Positions 19,662-28,883 of a stretch of DNA of 64,000 bases are shown here, in pieces. Source of the DNA: Legionellaceae bacterium (GTDB lineage Bacteria; Pseudomonadota; Gammaproteobacteria; Legionellales; Legionellaceae); contig JAFIFT010000020.1 in assembly GCA_020831865.1 (NCBI GenBank), positions 1 through 64,000 on the forward strand, written 5' to 3'. Each line of letters starts with the position of its first letter. Within the stretch, counting starts at the first letter, position 1. The notes beneath the pieces were generated by a model. The model searched no databases. It had not been told where the DNA came from and worked only from the letters and a program-made list of their open reading frames with translations. The translations under genes and the position numbers were made by a program.

Positions 19662-20402
19662 ATGCGTTATTTTATTGAGGCGGTATTGAATCCCTTTTTT
19701 CTGGCGTTGCTGTTGTTATGGATGGCAACTTTGTTGGTACTACGCAGTGGCAAGCCTCGTTTGGCAGGCTATTGTCTTGTGGTGGCGGTTCTGATGTTAT
19801 CGCTATGTTCAACCGCCTGGCTGCCGGCTACCCTGGGTCGCTATCTCGAAAAACAGTATCCTGTTGTCCGTGTGCCACAAGCGGATATTGCCTATGTGGT
19901 AGTCTTAAGTGGCGGGCAGTCTCGGGAAAAACACGTACCAGCCAATATGCAGCTTAATGGATCCAGCCAACAGCGCTTATGGGAAGGGTTGCGTTTATTG
20001 CATCAATTGCCGAAAGCGACATTGATTGTATCCGGGGGAGGTTACAATCCCGGTGAAAAACCCGAAGCATTGCAAATGGCACAATTAACCCAATGGTGTC
20101 AGATTGATAGCAACCGTGTCTTGATGGAGAAAAGGTCACTCAATACCTATGAACAGGCTATTGAGCTCTACCAAATGATTGGAACACAGCCTTTTTATTT
20201 GGTGACCTCCGCCATGCACATGCCGAGATCCATGTATAGCATGCGTAAGCTTGGCATGCATCCAATAGCCGCCCCGACAGACTTTATTCGCTATTGGCAC
20301 GATGAGCGTTGGAGCAAGCGTTTTATCCCCAATCCCTACAATCTTGTCTATAGCACCATCATATTGCATGAGCTCTTGGGCAGACTATATTACGCCCTGT
20401 AA
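19662..20402 (+). CDS. DUF218 (YdcF/ElyC-type) membrane protein
   Basis: The 246-residue protein has two N-terminal membrane helices (about 8-27 and 35-55) followed by a DUF218 domain: VVLSGGQSREK at about 87-97, LIVSGGGYNPGEKPEA and LNTYEQAIELYQM, then YLVTSAMHMPRSM. Two helices plus DUF218 is the layout of ElyC, an E. coli envelope-biogenesis factor involved in peptidoglycan or undecaprenyl-phosphate metabolism. An exact equivalent is not proven. The start is ATG 19662, two bases after the lptG stop. The position between lptG and the dcw genes fits an envelope role. Confidence 0.8.
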   Translation: MRYFIEAVLNPFFLALLLLWMATLLVLRSGKPRLAGYCLVVAVLMLSLCSTAWLPATLGRYLEKQYPVVRVPQADIAYVVVLSGGQSREKHVPANMQLNGSSQQRLWEGLRLLHQLPKATLIVSGGGYNPGEKPEALQMAQLTQWCQIDSNRVLMEKRSLNTYEQAIELYQMIGTQPFYLVTSAMHMPRSMYSMRKLGMHPIAAPTDFIRYWHDERWSKRFIPNPYNLVYSTIILHELLGRLYYAL

Positions 20403-20545
20403 TTTGAGCGTGGATGCTGTAATCCTGATGCGAATCCCCTCCAGACCCTGATTTGTGGCCAAGCCTCATCTGCTTCTTTCTGAATAATCATTGTCCATAG
20501 TGATGCTTGTTTTGTGTCTTTTCTGTCTGATTACAGCCAAATAGC

Positions 20546-20575
20546 TTGACGAATGGTATATTCTCTACCTATAGT
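20546..20575 (+). promoter_or_regulatory. Sigma-70 promoter of the mraZ operon
   Basis: TTGACG at 20546-20551 and TATAGT at 20570-20575 are separated by 18 bases. They lie just before the MraZ boxes. No gene is seen in the 140 bases between the DUF218 stop and this promoter. Confidence 0.65.
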
Positions 20576-20583
20576 GTAATAAA

Positions 20584-20618
20584 GTGGGTTAAAATAAAAA
20601 AAAGTGGAGGAAAGTGGG
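20584..20618 (+). promoter_or_regulatory. MraZ operator boxes
   Basis: GTGGG at 20584, GTGGA at 20604 and GTGGG at 20614 are direct repeats on a 10-base period, each preceded by AAA. MraZ binds TGGG-type direct repeats of this spacing upstream of its own gene, so this is a likely autoregulatory site. The last box (GTGGGAG) could also act as a ribosome site. Confidence 0.8.
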
Positions 20619-20642
20619 AGATTTTTGGCCCGCCTAACGATC

Positions 20643-21101
20643 ATGTTTCGAGGGATCAATGCGATAAGTATTGACGCCAAGGGGCGTCTCAGTGTGCCTG
20701 CCCGTTACCGCGATTCCTTATTGGGGGATGGTGGACAGCAGCTTGTCGTCACGATTGATACCGAGGAAACCTGTTTGCTGCTTTATCCCGCAGCCCAGTG
20801 GCAACCTATCGAACAAAAATTGCAAAGCATGCCGAGCTTTAACCGTGCCGCGCGCAGAATTCAGCGCTTGTTGATAGGTCATGCTACCGATATTGAGCCG
20901 GATGGCAGTGGTCGCTTATTAATCCCGCCAGCACTAAGGGACTATGCCCGTCTGGATAAAAAAGTGGTGATGATTGGACAAGGTAATAAGTTTGAGGTCT
21001 GGGATGAAACACTGTGGCAGGAAAAACGTGCGCAATGGTTGGCGGAAGAAGCACAGGGTCAAGATGACATTCCTGATGAAATGAAACAAATAGCGTTGTA
21101 A
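20643..21101 (+). CDS. mraZ: Transcriptional regulator MraZ
   Basis: The 152-residue protein begins MFRGINAISIDAKGRLSVPARYR and repeats the AbrB-like fold (DIEPDGSGRLLIPPALRDYARL, about 89-110), as in all MraZ. MraZ forms a ring-shaped oligomer that binds the operon's own promoter and represses the dcw cluster. ATG 20643 gives the family start but has no ribosome site. A TTG at 20625, in frame, has GGGAG 4 bases ahead and would add six residues. Confidence 0.95.
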   Translation: MFRGINAISIDAKGRLSVPARYRDSLLGDGGQQLVVTIDTEETCLLLYPAAQWQPIEQKLQSMPSFNRAARRIQRLLIGHATDIEPDGSGRLLIPPALRDYARLDKKVVMIGQGNKFEVWDETLWQEKRAQWLAEEAQGQDDIPDEMKQIAL

Positions 21102-21117
21102 CAACAGGTGAATATAC

Positions 21118-22044
21118 ATGAAAAGCCATCAATCCGTAATGTTAGATGCAGCGGTTAATGCTTTGGCAATCAAAGTGGATGGTACTTATATCGATGGTAC
21201 CTTTGGGCGAGGTGGACACAGTGCCGCTATTTTAGAGTGTCTCGGACCCGGGGGGCGTTTGCTGGCGGTAGATAAGGATATAGCGGCTATACAATGGGCC
21301 AAAACACATTTTTCGCATGAACCACGTTTGCAGGTGCATCACGCCAGTTTTTCTGAAATAAAACAGCTCGTACAGGAACAGCAATTACTGGGACAGATCG
21401 ATGGGATTTTATTGGATCTTGGGGTTTCTTCTCCGCAACTGGATGAAGCCGAACGCGGATTCAGCTTTATGCAGGATGGCCCTCTTGATATGCGTATGGA
21501 TCAGAGCAAAGGAGAGAGTGCGGCGGAGTTCGTCAATCACGCCCGCGTCGAGACAATGGCGGCGGTATTCAGAGACTATGGCGAAGAGCGCTATGCAAAA
21601 CGGATTGCCACAGCGATTGAAAAAGCCCGCCAGTCAAAAGCGATTACTCGCACGTTGGAATTGGCTGAAATTGTAAAAGCTGCTCATCCTCGATGGGAAA
21701 AGCATAAGCATCCCGCAACACGCGTCTTTCAGGCGATTCGTATCCATGTCAATGGAGAGTTAACTGATTTAGAGAATGTTCTGCAAGATGCACTTGAGGT
21801 TTTGGCGGTGGGCGGGCGTTTAAGTGTCATCAGTTTTCATTCGCTGGAAGATCGGATCGTCAAACAGTTTATGCGTCACGCCGAGCGTGGTCCGCAATTA
21901 CCCCGTCGATTGCCGGTGACGCACCAAAGCATGCCTGTACGCTTTAAGCGCCTCCATAAGGCCGTCAAACCATCGGAAGACGAGATCAGCAAGAACATCC
22001 GTGCGCGAAGCGCGGTGCTACGAGTAGGGGAGAAGCTTCTATGA
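21118..22044 (+). CDS. rsmH: 16S rRNA m4C1402 methyltransferase RsmH (MraW)
   Basis: The 308-residue protein begins [15 protein letters not shown] and has the SAM site [19 protein letters not shown] (about 21-39), [20 protein letters not shown] and [14 protein letters not shown], all diagnostic of RsmH. It N4-methylates C1402 in the ribosomal P site. It follows mraZ by 16 bases and overlaps ftsL by 4 bases (ATGA). Confidence 0.97.
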   Translation: MKSHQSVMLDAAVNALAIKVDGTYIDGTFGRGGHSAAILECLGPGGRLLAVDKDIAAIQWAKTHFSHEPRLQVHHASFSEIKQLVQEQQLLGQIDGILLDLGVSSPQLDEAERGFSFMQDGPLDMRMDQSKGESAAEFVNHARVETMAAVFRDYGEERYAKRIATAIEKARQSKAITRTLELAEIVKAAHPRWEKHKHPATRVFQAIRIHVNGELTDLENVLQDALEVLAVGGRLSVISFHSLEDRIVKQFMRHAERGPQLPRRLPVTHQSMPVRFKRLHKAVKPSEDEISKNIRARSAVLRVGEKLL

Positions 22045-22376
22045 ACGCAGCAGCGAAAGTGATTCAGCAAAGTAATGTATTTGCCGGCCGATTTTTGATG
22101 TTGCGGTGGGATGCTGCAACACGTGTATTATGGCTATTAATCGCATTTGTGCTCTTGTCTGCGCTTGCGGTTGTGTATGTCACGAATGAAAACCGATTAT
22201 CCTTTATGGAGCTACAGCAATTAGAGCAACAACAACACGCCATGCAGTTGCACCATGGTCAATTGATGCTGGAGCAGGCCAGCCTGGCGACTGCCGAGCG
22301 TATACAGATGATCGCGCAAAAAAAATTGGGGATGTTCGTACCCGATGATAAACAACAGCTGATTTTCAGGGCGTGA
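22041..22376 (+). CDS. ftsL: Cell division protein FtsL
   Basis: The 111-residue bitopic protein has one membrane helix (about 29-49), then a periplasmic heptad region rich in Gln, Leu and Glu (about 55-85). The [13 protein letters not shown] motif is typical of FtsL. It assembles with FtsB and FtsQ in the divisome and activates FtsWI. Weak sequence conservation is normal for the family; position between rsmH and ftsI supports the call. Confidence 0.9.
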   Translation: MNAAAKVIQQSNVFAGRFLMLRWDAATRVLWLLIAFVLLSALAVVYVTNENRLSFMELQQLEQQQHAMQLHHGQLMLEQASLATAERIQMIAQKKLGMFVPDDKQQLIFRA

Positions 22377-22380
22377 GTCT

Positions 22381-24048
22381 GTGAAGACGCATAACACGCG
22401 AGTGTTCCTTTTATCATTACTGTTGTTGTTCCTGTTGTTAAGCTTACTGGCGCGCATGGTCTGGTTGACCGTATTTCAACGTGAGTTTTTAAGCACTCAG
22501 GGGCAGGCACGCAGCGTACGTATTCTTGATGTGCCCGCTTATCGGGGTATGATTACCGACCGACAGGGGCAGCCTTTGGCCGTGAGCACGCCGGTCCAGT
22601 CCCTATGGGTTAACCCGGCACATTTTAACGCAGAGCCTGCCGAATTAGCGGCTCTGGCCAAGTTGCTCAATATGACACCTGATGCGTTGCAACAGCGTAT
22701 TATATCAGCAAAAAATCGCGGGTTTTTATACCTGCAACGCCATCTCTCTCCCTCTTTCGTCGATAAAATTAAGGCATTGCCGATAACGGGTTTAAATTTT
22801 CAACAAGAGTTTAAACGCTATTATCCGGAAGGACGCAGTGCCGCGCAATTATTAGGATTTACCAATATTGACGATCAAGGGCAAGAGGGCATTGAGTTGC
22901 AGTACCAGGAATGGTTAAGAGGGGAAAATGGTAAGAAAAAGGTATTAAAGGATAGAAAAGGGCATATTGTTGATGAAACAGAGCGCATCAAAGAGCCACG
23001 TCCCGGGCACAATTTAACGTTAAGCATCGATAGACGTATTCAATATATCGCCTATCATGAGCTATCAAAAACACTACAGGAGTCCAGTGCCAAGTCGGGC
23101 ACGGTGGTAGTCATTGACAGTCAGACAGGGGAAGTACTGGCTGTGGCCAACGCGCCTTCTTTCAATCCAAACCGACGCAATCGCTATGATCCGGACAGTT
23201 ATCGGAACCGCGCTTTTACGGACAGCTTTGAGCCAGGCTCGGTCATTAAGCCCTTTAGTCTGGCATCCGCGCTGGAGTCGGGGCAGTTTCGGCCGGATTC
23301 CATCATTGACACGCGCCCCAGCTGGATGATGGTGCACGGTCATGCCATTCGGGATGGGCGCAATTATGGGGTGTTGGATGTGGGCGGTGTGCTCTCGCAT
23401 TCCAGTAATGTCGGTGTGACGAAAATGGTTTTGGCCAGCCCGGCAGAACAACTCATTTCGCTTTTGCAACGCAGTGGTTTCGGTGAACGAACCGAAAGCG
23501 GATATCCGGGTGAAATAGAAGGCATATTACCCAGAGCCACCCAGGTAGATCCCTTTATGCAAGCGACGCTTGGTTTTGGCTATGGTCTGTCCGTCAGTGC
23601 CATACAATTGGCCAAAGCGTTTTCAGTCATAGCGAACGAAGGGAAGTTACTGCCGCTTTCCCTGCTGTATCAGAATACAGCTCCGCAGGGCAGACAAGTG
23701 CTCTCCAGTGAGACCGCGAAACAGATATTGCTGATGATGGAAAAAGTTGTCGGGAAGGAGGGAACGGGTAAAAAAGCGCAAATAGCGGGGTATCGTGTGG
23801 CCGGTAAAACCGGAACATCGCGAATTGCGGATGACAAAGGCTATGATGCCGATCGCCATATCGCCAGTTTTGTCGGTATCGCGCCGGTATCGCAGCCTCG
23901 CTTAATTGTCGTTGCCGTTATTTACGAACCGGGCAAGGGAAGCTATTATGGGGGAGCTGTCGCCGCGCCACTGTTTGCCAGAGTGATGCGCGGAGCTTTA
24001 CGGATACTCGATATTCCACCTGATCAATCAACAGTGAGTGCATCATGA
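22381..24048 (+). CDS. ftsI: Septal peptidoglycan transpeptidase FtsI (PBP3)
   Basis: The 555-residue class B penicillin-binding protein has one N-terminal helix (about 8-30), a pedestal domain and a transpeptidase domain. Active-site motifs are all present: SVIK (Ser287), SSN (341-343) and KTG (476-478). It cross-links septal murein with FtsW. It starts with GTG, 4 bases after ftsL, and overlaps murE by ATGA. FtsW is not in this window. Confidence 0.96.
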   Translation: MKTHNTRVFLLSLLLLFLLLSLLARMVWLTVFQREFLSTQGQARSVRILDVPAYRGMITDRQGQPLAVSTPVQSLWVNPAHFNAEPAELAALAKLLNMTPDALQQRIISAKNRGFLYLQRHLSPSFVDKIKALPITGLNFQQEFKRYYPEGRSAAQLLGFTNIDDQGQEGIELQYQEWLRGENGKKKVLKDRKGHIVDETERIKEPRPGHNLTLSIDRRIQYIAYHELSKTLQESSAKSGTVVVIDSQTGEVLAVANAPSFNPNRRNRYDPDSYRNRAFTDSFEPGSVIKPFSLASALESGQFRPDSIIDTRPSWMMVHGHAIRDGRNYGVLDVGGVLSHSSNVGVTKMVLASPAEQLISLLQRSGFGERTESGYPGEIEGILPRATQVDPFMQATLGFGYGLSVSAIQLAKAFSVIANEGKLLPLSLLYQNTAPQGRQVLSSETAKQILLMMEKVVGKEGTGKKAQIAGYRVAGKTGTSRIADDKGYDADRHIASFVGIAPVSQPRLIVVAVIYEPGKGSYYGGAVAAPLFARVMRGALRILDIPPDQSTVSAS

Positions 24049-25502
24049 ATTTGGATGAATTATTATCGCCTTTCACGCCCCAGGCATTGCCGTCACTGAA
24101 GCTTGGTGATATATGCAATGATAGCCGGGATGTGACGGCCGGCAGTCTGTTTTTGGCCTATCCAGGGTTGAGCGCTGACGGCCGCCACTATATTGAGCAG
24201 GCCTTTGACCAAGGTGCGGCAGCAGTAGTCTATGAAGCAGACAACCTGCCGGATACGGTGGGGTTGCCAGCCGATAAGCTTTGTATCGCACTGGAAAATC
24301 TCAGTGGCAAGCTGCCACAAATAGCGCAACGTTTTTATCAGCATCCGCAAAAGAAATTAGCATTGACAGGGGTTACTGGCACCAATGGTAAAACCACCAT
24401 TGCCTGGTTGCTGGCGCAGGCCCACCAACTTTTGGGTGTACCCTCAGCCTATATTGGTACTCTGGGCGAGGGTAGTATCGGCCGGATACAAGCATTGCAA
24501 AATACTACTCCCGATGCGCTCTGTTTACAGAAATTGTTTTATCAATATCAGCAGGCTGGTATCCGGCAAGTAGCCATGGAGGTTTCATCGCATGCCCTGG
24601 ATCAGGGGCGGGTGAGTGGTCTGGCTTTTCAGCAGGCTATTTTTACGAATCTCACGCACGATCATTTGGATTATCACCATAGTTTTGAACGCTATGCCCA
24701 GGCAAAAGCCAAATTATTTGCGGTAGACAGTCTGGAGTATGCCATTATCAATCAGGATGATCCGGCAGCAGAAGGGATGTTGAAGCATGCCCCGGCCACT
24801 TGCAAAGTATATCGTTATGGTTTCCACCAAAAAGCCGATGTACATGCCCTGGATATGCATGTGGATCAAAATGGAATTCTGGCTAATATCAAAAGTCCCT
24901 GGGGGAACTTTAGTATTCAGATGGCTTTGATAGGGCAATTTAACCTCTATAATGCCATGGCAGTTTTTACCTCGCTGGTGCTCAGCGGTTATCGTCCAGA
25001 GCATGTTATCCGCGTACTTCGTCAGTTGCAAGCCTCACCGGGACGGATGGAAATCGTAGCGCATCAACCGCTTGCCATTGTTGATTTTGCCCATTCGCCA
25101 GACGCCCTGCAAAATGTACTCAGTACCCTCAAGCAATTCAAAAAAGGCCGTTTGTTGCTGGTTTTTGGTTGTGGTGGCGAACGGGATAAGGCCAAGCGCC
25201 CCCTGATGGGAGCGGTCGCCGCGCGATTTGCCGATCAGATGATCATTACCTCTGATAACCCACGTCATGAAGAGCCGGAACATATTATGGATGAGATTGC
25301 CGCAGGTATTCCTCCGGAGGGAAAAGTGTTGCGTATCTGTGATCGCCGTAAGGCAATTATAACCGCTTTGGACATGGCTAACAGCACGGACACCGTATTG
25401 ATTGCCGGAAAAGGGCACGAGGCGTATCAATGGATTGGCGATCAAAAAACGGTGTTTTCCGATCAGGATGTGGTACGCCAGTGGTTAGCTGACCGCCCCT
25501 AG
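24045..25502 (+). CDS. murE: UDP-MurNAc-tripeptide synthetase MurE
   Basis: The 485-residue Mur ligase carries the ATP site GVTGTNGKTT (about 109-118), the central-domain ligands (TNLTHDHLDYH) and the C-terminal motif DNPRHEEP. DNPR is the signature of enzymes that add meso-diaminopimelate, so the murein is of the usual Gram-negative type. It is the last dcw gene here: murF, mraY and the rest are not downstream. The following 130 bases contain no gene. Confidence 0.97.
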   Translation: MNLDELLSPFTPQALPSLKLGDICNDSRDVTAGSLFLAYPGLSADGRHYIEQAFDQGAAAVVYEADNLPDTVGLPADKLCIALENLSGKLPQIAQRFYQHPQKKLALTGVTGTNGKTTIAWLLAQAHQLLGVPSAYIGTLGEGSIGRIQALQNTTPDALCLQKLFYQYQQAGIRQVAMEVSSHALDQGRVSGLAFQQAIFTNLTHDHLDYHHSFERYAQAKAKLFAVDSLEYAIINQDDPAAEGMLKHAPATCKVYRYGFHQKADVHALDMHVDQNGILANIKSPWGNFSIQMALIGQFNLYNAMAVFTSLVLSGYRPEHVIRVLRQLQASPGRMEIVAHQPLAIVDFAHSPDALQNVLSTLKQFKKGRLLLVFGCGGERDKAKRPLMGAVAARFADQMIITSDNPRHEEPEHIMDEIAAGIPPEGKVLRICDRRKAIITALDMANSTDTVLIAGKGHEAYQWIGDQKTVFSDQDVVRQWLADRP

Positions 25503-25633
25503 ATATCGACTGGCCTGGGAAAAAGGAAGCATCACCGGCCATTAGAAAAGGAAAATATCTTTTTATCAAGAACTTGTAATTCTTTTTCTGTTCGATTACA
25601 GTTTTGTCTGGTAAGTCCTTATTGCCGGATATC

Positions 25634-27823
25634 ATGGAAATTATAGCGTTTTTACTCGGCATTCTTGCAGTATATTATGATGCCTATAGCCTGCTGTTGT
25701 GCTTTTGCATCCAATGCCTTTTGTGTTACAGACAGGCCTTTTTGTGGTGCTTTTGCTGTGGCGCCGGTGTTGCTCTGCTGCATCAGTACCACAGCCAGCC
25801 ACAGGGCATGCCGGAGCAAGCAGTGTTGCAGCATGCGCTTCTCAGCGGCAAGGTCCTGGCTGTTAGTCGTAATAAAGCAGAAATACCCCAGTTTGAGTTA
25901 CTCGTGTCGGCCTATAACCAGCAACCGGCCAGGGCGCGAGTGTTACTGCGCTGCTATCAACATTGCCCCACTATTGAGCCTGGACAGTTCTTGCAGGTGG
26001 ATGCCAAACTTAAAAAACCCCGAAATCTGGGAAATCCTGGTGCATTTGATTTTGTCCGATGGGCGGCGGTCCGGCATATTGACTGGACGGGGTATGTGCG
26101 TCCCCAATCCATGCACATTACAGCACCTGAGACATCGTGGAATTACCTGCAGCGGCTGCGGAGCAAAATGGCCGACAATATCCGACAGTTACCACTGGAT
26201 CCGACTGCGAAATCGATTGTTCTCGCTTTGACGTTGGGTATGGGCGAGCAATTAAGTCGTGAAAACTGGCAATTATTTCGGCAAACGGGCACCGCGCATT
26301 TGATGGTGATATCGGGCGCGCATATTGGTTTGGTCGCTGGCTTGTTGTATTTATTAACCGGAGGGATCTGGCGCTGGATTCCAAATGCCTGTCTATGGAT
26401 ACCGGCACAACGAATAGCCGCGGTAGTGGCTATCGCAGCGGCGTTGGCTTACGCCTTGATTTCTGGCTTTGCCGTGCCGGCTCAACGGGCTCTTATCGCC
26501 TGTATACTCTATTTTGCCAGGTTTCTGCGGGCACCTTTTTTAAGTGGCTGGCAAATTTGGCGTTATGCCATGTTGGGGGTATTACTCTACGAACCCCATG
26601 CGGCTTTACAGTCCGGTTTTTATTTGTCCTTTACCGCCGTGGCGATATTACTCTTTGCCAACCGCTGGCTACGGGGTGGAAAAATCACAAAGTCTCTCTG
26701 TCTGCAGATGTATTGTTTGCTGGGGCTGCTTCCTTTGACAGAGTACTGCTTTGGTTATGGTGCCCTCAATGGTTTTGTGGCCAATCTGGTAGCAATACCT
26801 CTGGTTGGTTTGATTGTTGTGCCCTTATCCCTGATTTCGGCACTCTTGGCAATGATGGCCTATTACTTGCCTAAAGTTCTAATAGAATATCCTATTCACC
26901 TGTTATTGTTTTTTTTAACTGCAGTGGATCAGTTTTCCTGGCTTAATCCGCAATGGAGCCTGCATCATCCTTTCAGCGCACTCTTAGGTAGCCTGTTGTT
27001 GTGTGCCAGTATGCTCTTACCCAAAAGATGGTTTCTGTGGCCTGGGTTTTGTCTGCTATTGAGTATCGGCCTGGAGCGGCACTCTGCACCCCCATTTGGG
27101 GATGCACGCATGGATGTGCTTGATGTTGGACAGGGGCTGGCTGTTCTGATTGAAACGCAACACCATCGCTTGCTTTATGATAGCGGTGGAAAATTTTATC
27201 AGGGCTCTGACATGGGTGTCCTGGCGATATTACCCTATTTAAAAACACGCTCTATTGATGCCCTGGATTATGTAGTGATTAGCCATCCCGATCTTGATCA
27301 TCGTGGCGGGCTGGTCAGCTTGGAAGCTGCATTAAAGGTTGGGGGGTTGATTGTGGATGATCCGCTGTACTATAAGCGTGGCTTGAACTGTCATGTGATG
27401 CCCGCGTTTGAGTGGGACGGTGTTCACTTTGAATTTCTTAATTTGCTGGTTCCGCTGATGCCGCGCAATAATCATTCCTGTGTATTGCGTGTGTATAACA
27501 CGCAGGGACAATTTCTATTAACCGGTGACATTGAGCGTGACAGTGAACAATGGTTGGTAGAGCACCATCGAAAATCACTGCCATCCACTGTTCTCCTGGC
27601 TCCACATCATGGCAGCAAAACCTCATCCAGCCGCGCATTTTTAGAGGCGGTTCATCCAGATATGGTCATTATTTCATCTGGTTTTGATAACCGATTTCAT
27701 TTTCCGCATCCACAAAGTATGCGGCGCTATCGACAGTTAGGATTGCAAATCCTGAATACGGCAGAACAGGGGATGATTAGTGTACACTTACGTGACCTGA
27801 AAAAGCCATCCGCTTTGGGCTAA
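25634..27823 (+). CDS. comEC: DNA uptake channel protein ComEC/Rec2
   Basis: The 729-residue protein has the ComEC layout: N-terminal membrane helices with an OB-like loop (about 70-150), a competence domain with many helices (about 185-470, including VISGAHIGLVAGLLY and SGFAVPAQRALIACILYFARF) and a C-terminal metallo-beta-lactamase-like domain with DVGQGLAVLIE, SHPDLDHRGGL, LLTGDIE and LAPHHGSKTSSS. It carries single-stranded DNA across the inner membrane during transformation. The first possible start is TTG 25604; ATG 25634 gives a better hydrophobic N terminus. The last codons form part of a hairpin used by the opposite gene. Confidence 0.93.
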   Translation: MEIIAFLLGILAVYYDAYSLLLCFCIQCLLCYRQAFLWCFCCGAGVALLHQYHSQPQGMPEQAVLQHALLSGKVLAVSRNKAEIPQFELLVSAYNQQPARARVLLRCYQHCPTIEPGQFLQVDAKLKKPRNLGNPGAFDFVRWAAVRHIDWTGYVRPQSMHITAPETSWNYLQRLRSKMADNIRQLPLDPTAKSIVLALTLGMGEQLSRENWQLFRQTGTAHLMVISGAHIGLVAGLLYLLTGGIWRWIPNACLWIPAQRIAAVVAIAAALAYALISGFAVPAQRALIACILYFARFLRAPFLSGWQIWRYAMLGVLLYEPHAALQSGFYLSFTAVAILLFANRWLRGGKITKSLCLQMYCLLGLLPLTEYCFGYGALNGFVANLVAIPLVGLIVVPLSLISALLAMMAYYLPKVLIEYPIHLLLFFLTAVDQFSWLNPQWSLHHPFSALLGSLLLCASMLLPKRWFLWPGFCLLLSIGLERHSAPPFGDARMDVLDVGQGLAVLIETQHHRLLYDSGGKFYQGSDMGVLAILPYLKTRSIDALDYVVISHPDLDHRGGLVSLEAALKVGGLIVDDPLYYKRGLNCHVMPAFEWDGVHFEFLNLLVPLMPRNNHSCVLRVYNTQGQFLLTGDIERDSEQWLVEHHRKSLPSTVLLAPHHGSKTSSSRAFLEAVHPDMVIISSGFDNRFHFPHPQSMRRYRQLGLQILNTAEQGMISVHLRDLKKPSALG

Positions 27824-27835
27824 AGCGGATGGCTT
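27798..27835 (-). terminator. Terminator of the minus-strand membrane-protein gene
   Basis: AAGCCATCCGCTTT and its exact complement (27803-27816 and 27822-27835) form a perfect 14-base stem with a 5-base loop. Read on the minus strand it ends in a run of five T, so it terminates the gene that ends at 27885. It overlaps the last codons and stop of comEC. On the plus strand no T run follows, although the hairpin may still stabilise the comEC transcript. Confidence 0.75.
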
Positions 27836-27884
27836 GGCTAGCTGTGTTAACTATTAAAAATAGCGGCGCTTATGGCTTGTAAAA

Positions 27885-28544
27885 TTAGGTGCCTGGTGTG
27901 GGCTGTTCGTTCGATCCCAAATTCTCACTATGCAAAATATTCATTTCTTCGCTGTCAGGTTCAAGGCTATCTTTTGCTTTAGTAAATGCTTTGCTAAAAA
28001 AAGACACAATGGGTTTGGCGGCAGTCAGCGTATTGCGTACCAGCTGCTCACCAGCATAAGCGGCAATGGATAGCACGGCGGCAACCAGACTGAGAGCAGC
28101 TAGAACCATCGCCAGAGCGGATATGACAGCAGTAGCTACCGCTACAATGATAGAGCCAGCTAACATGAAGCCGGCACCAGCCAGGGCATTTTTAGTGATA
28201 TTTAATGCCTTTTCCCGGGTAGAATGCTTGCTGCCCGTCTCTTCTTCAGCACTCATTGCGGCGCGACCAACCAATGCGGCGGTCACACTGACAGGTGATA
28301 GGGCAAGGAGCATGACGCCCAGGGACGCGACTGCCGCGCCAACAACGGCACAAGCGCCTGCTATTGCGGTCAGTGTAAGGGGAGCGGAGATCATATTGCT
28401 GAGCGTTTTTAAGGCTTCAGCCTCATACTGATAAAGCGTAGCATATTGGGGCAATTCCAACATTCCACCAAATTTACTCTTTGGCAAAAAAACGGATGCT
28501 GTAAGTTGAGCTTGCTTGGTGATAGTCTCGACTAATTCATTCAT
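27885..28544 (-). CDS. Unrecognised membrane protein with glycine/alanine-rich helices and acidic tail
   Basis: The 219-residue protein matches no family I recognise. The start is ATG 28544, with AGGGG six bases ahead. Residues 1-45 are soluble. Residues about 52-90 form one or two hydrophobic segments rich in Gly, Ala and Val. Residues 90-118 are polar (SAEEETGSKHSTREK). Residues 120-175 form a second, strongly hydrophobic pair. The last 30 residues are hydrophilic and acidic (DSLEPDSEEMNIL). Two hairpin-like membrane regions with an acidic tail resemble several membrane-active Legionella proteins, and C-terminal Glu-rich tails are seen in Dot/Icm substrates. That is only a hint. It stands alone between comEC and the NTPDase gene with its own terminator. 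Confidence 0.7.
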   Translation of the reverse strand: MNELVETITKQAQLTASVFLPKSKFGGMLELPQYATLYQYEAEALKTLSNMISAPLTLTAIAGACAVVGAAVASLGVMLLALSPVSVTAALVGRAAMSAEEETGSKHSTREKALNITKNALAGAGFMLAGSIIVAVATAVISALAMVLAALSLVAAVLSIAAYAGEQLVRNTLTAAKPIVSFFSKAFTKAKDSLEPDSEEMNILHSENLGSNEQPTPGT

Positions 28545-28848
28545 TTGATCCCCTGGATGTCTAAAAAAAAGCAATAATACTCCGATAGATTCATTCAGTC
28601 AATTAATATGACAACTGCATGGCCTGCCTGGTTGAAATACATACATGCATGGTACATTGTTTAATTGTGGGCAGGGCAAGTCATACCATCTTAACTAAAA
28701 CCATTTTAATATTTAACCAGTCGATCAAAAAAACACGGTCATCCTTCGCTTCGGCTCTGGATGACGTCATAATGTTTTAATCATTGGCAAAGTATGATCT
28801 TGTCTTGTAATGGGGGAAGAATGAATTGTTTTTTTTTTATTAATTTGG
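28545..28848. other. Intergenic region with a palindromic repeat
   Basis: No gene is supported in the roughly 340 bases between the membrane-protein gene and the NTPDase gene. It holds a short palindromic element (28738-28765) and AT-rich sequence that leads into the NTPDase promoter. Confidence 0.5.
28738..28768 (+). repeat. Short palindromic repeat, copy 1
   Basis: GTCATCC (28738-28744) and GGATGAC (28759-28765) flank the core TTCGCTTCGGCTCT. The unit resembles the element at 60583-60610 (shared TCGCTT, GCTC and GACGT blocks). Both lie between genes. It looks like a small dispersed REP-type palindrome. Confidence 0.5.
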
Positions 28849-28854
28849 TACTAT
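28826..28854 (+). promoter_or_regulatory. Probable promoter of the NTPDase gene
   Basis: TTGTTT (28826-28831), a 17-base spacer and TACTAT (28849-28854) preceded by TGG form an extended -10 type promoter about 30 bases before the start codon. Confidence 0.45.
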
Positions 28855-28883
28855 TTATGCCTTAATTGTAGAGGTTCGATGAC

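Noticed and set aside
20604-20642. GTG 20604 as the mraZ start
   Set aside because: It falls inside the MraZ boxes and adds residues that the family lacks.
25665-26231. A 188-residue plus-strand frame inside comEC
   Set aside because: It is an alternative frame of comEC. Cys-rich composition is a frame artefact.
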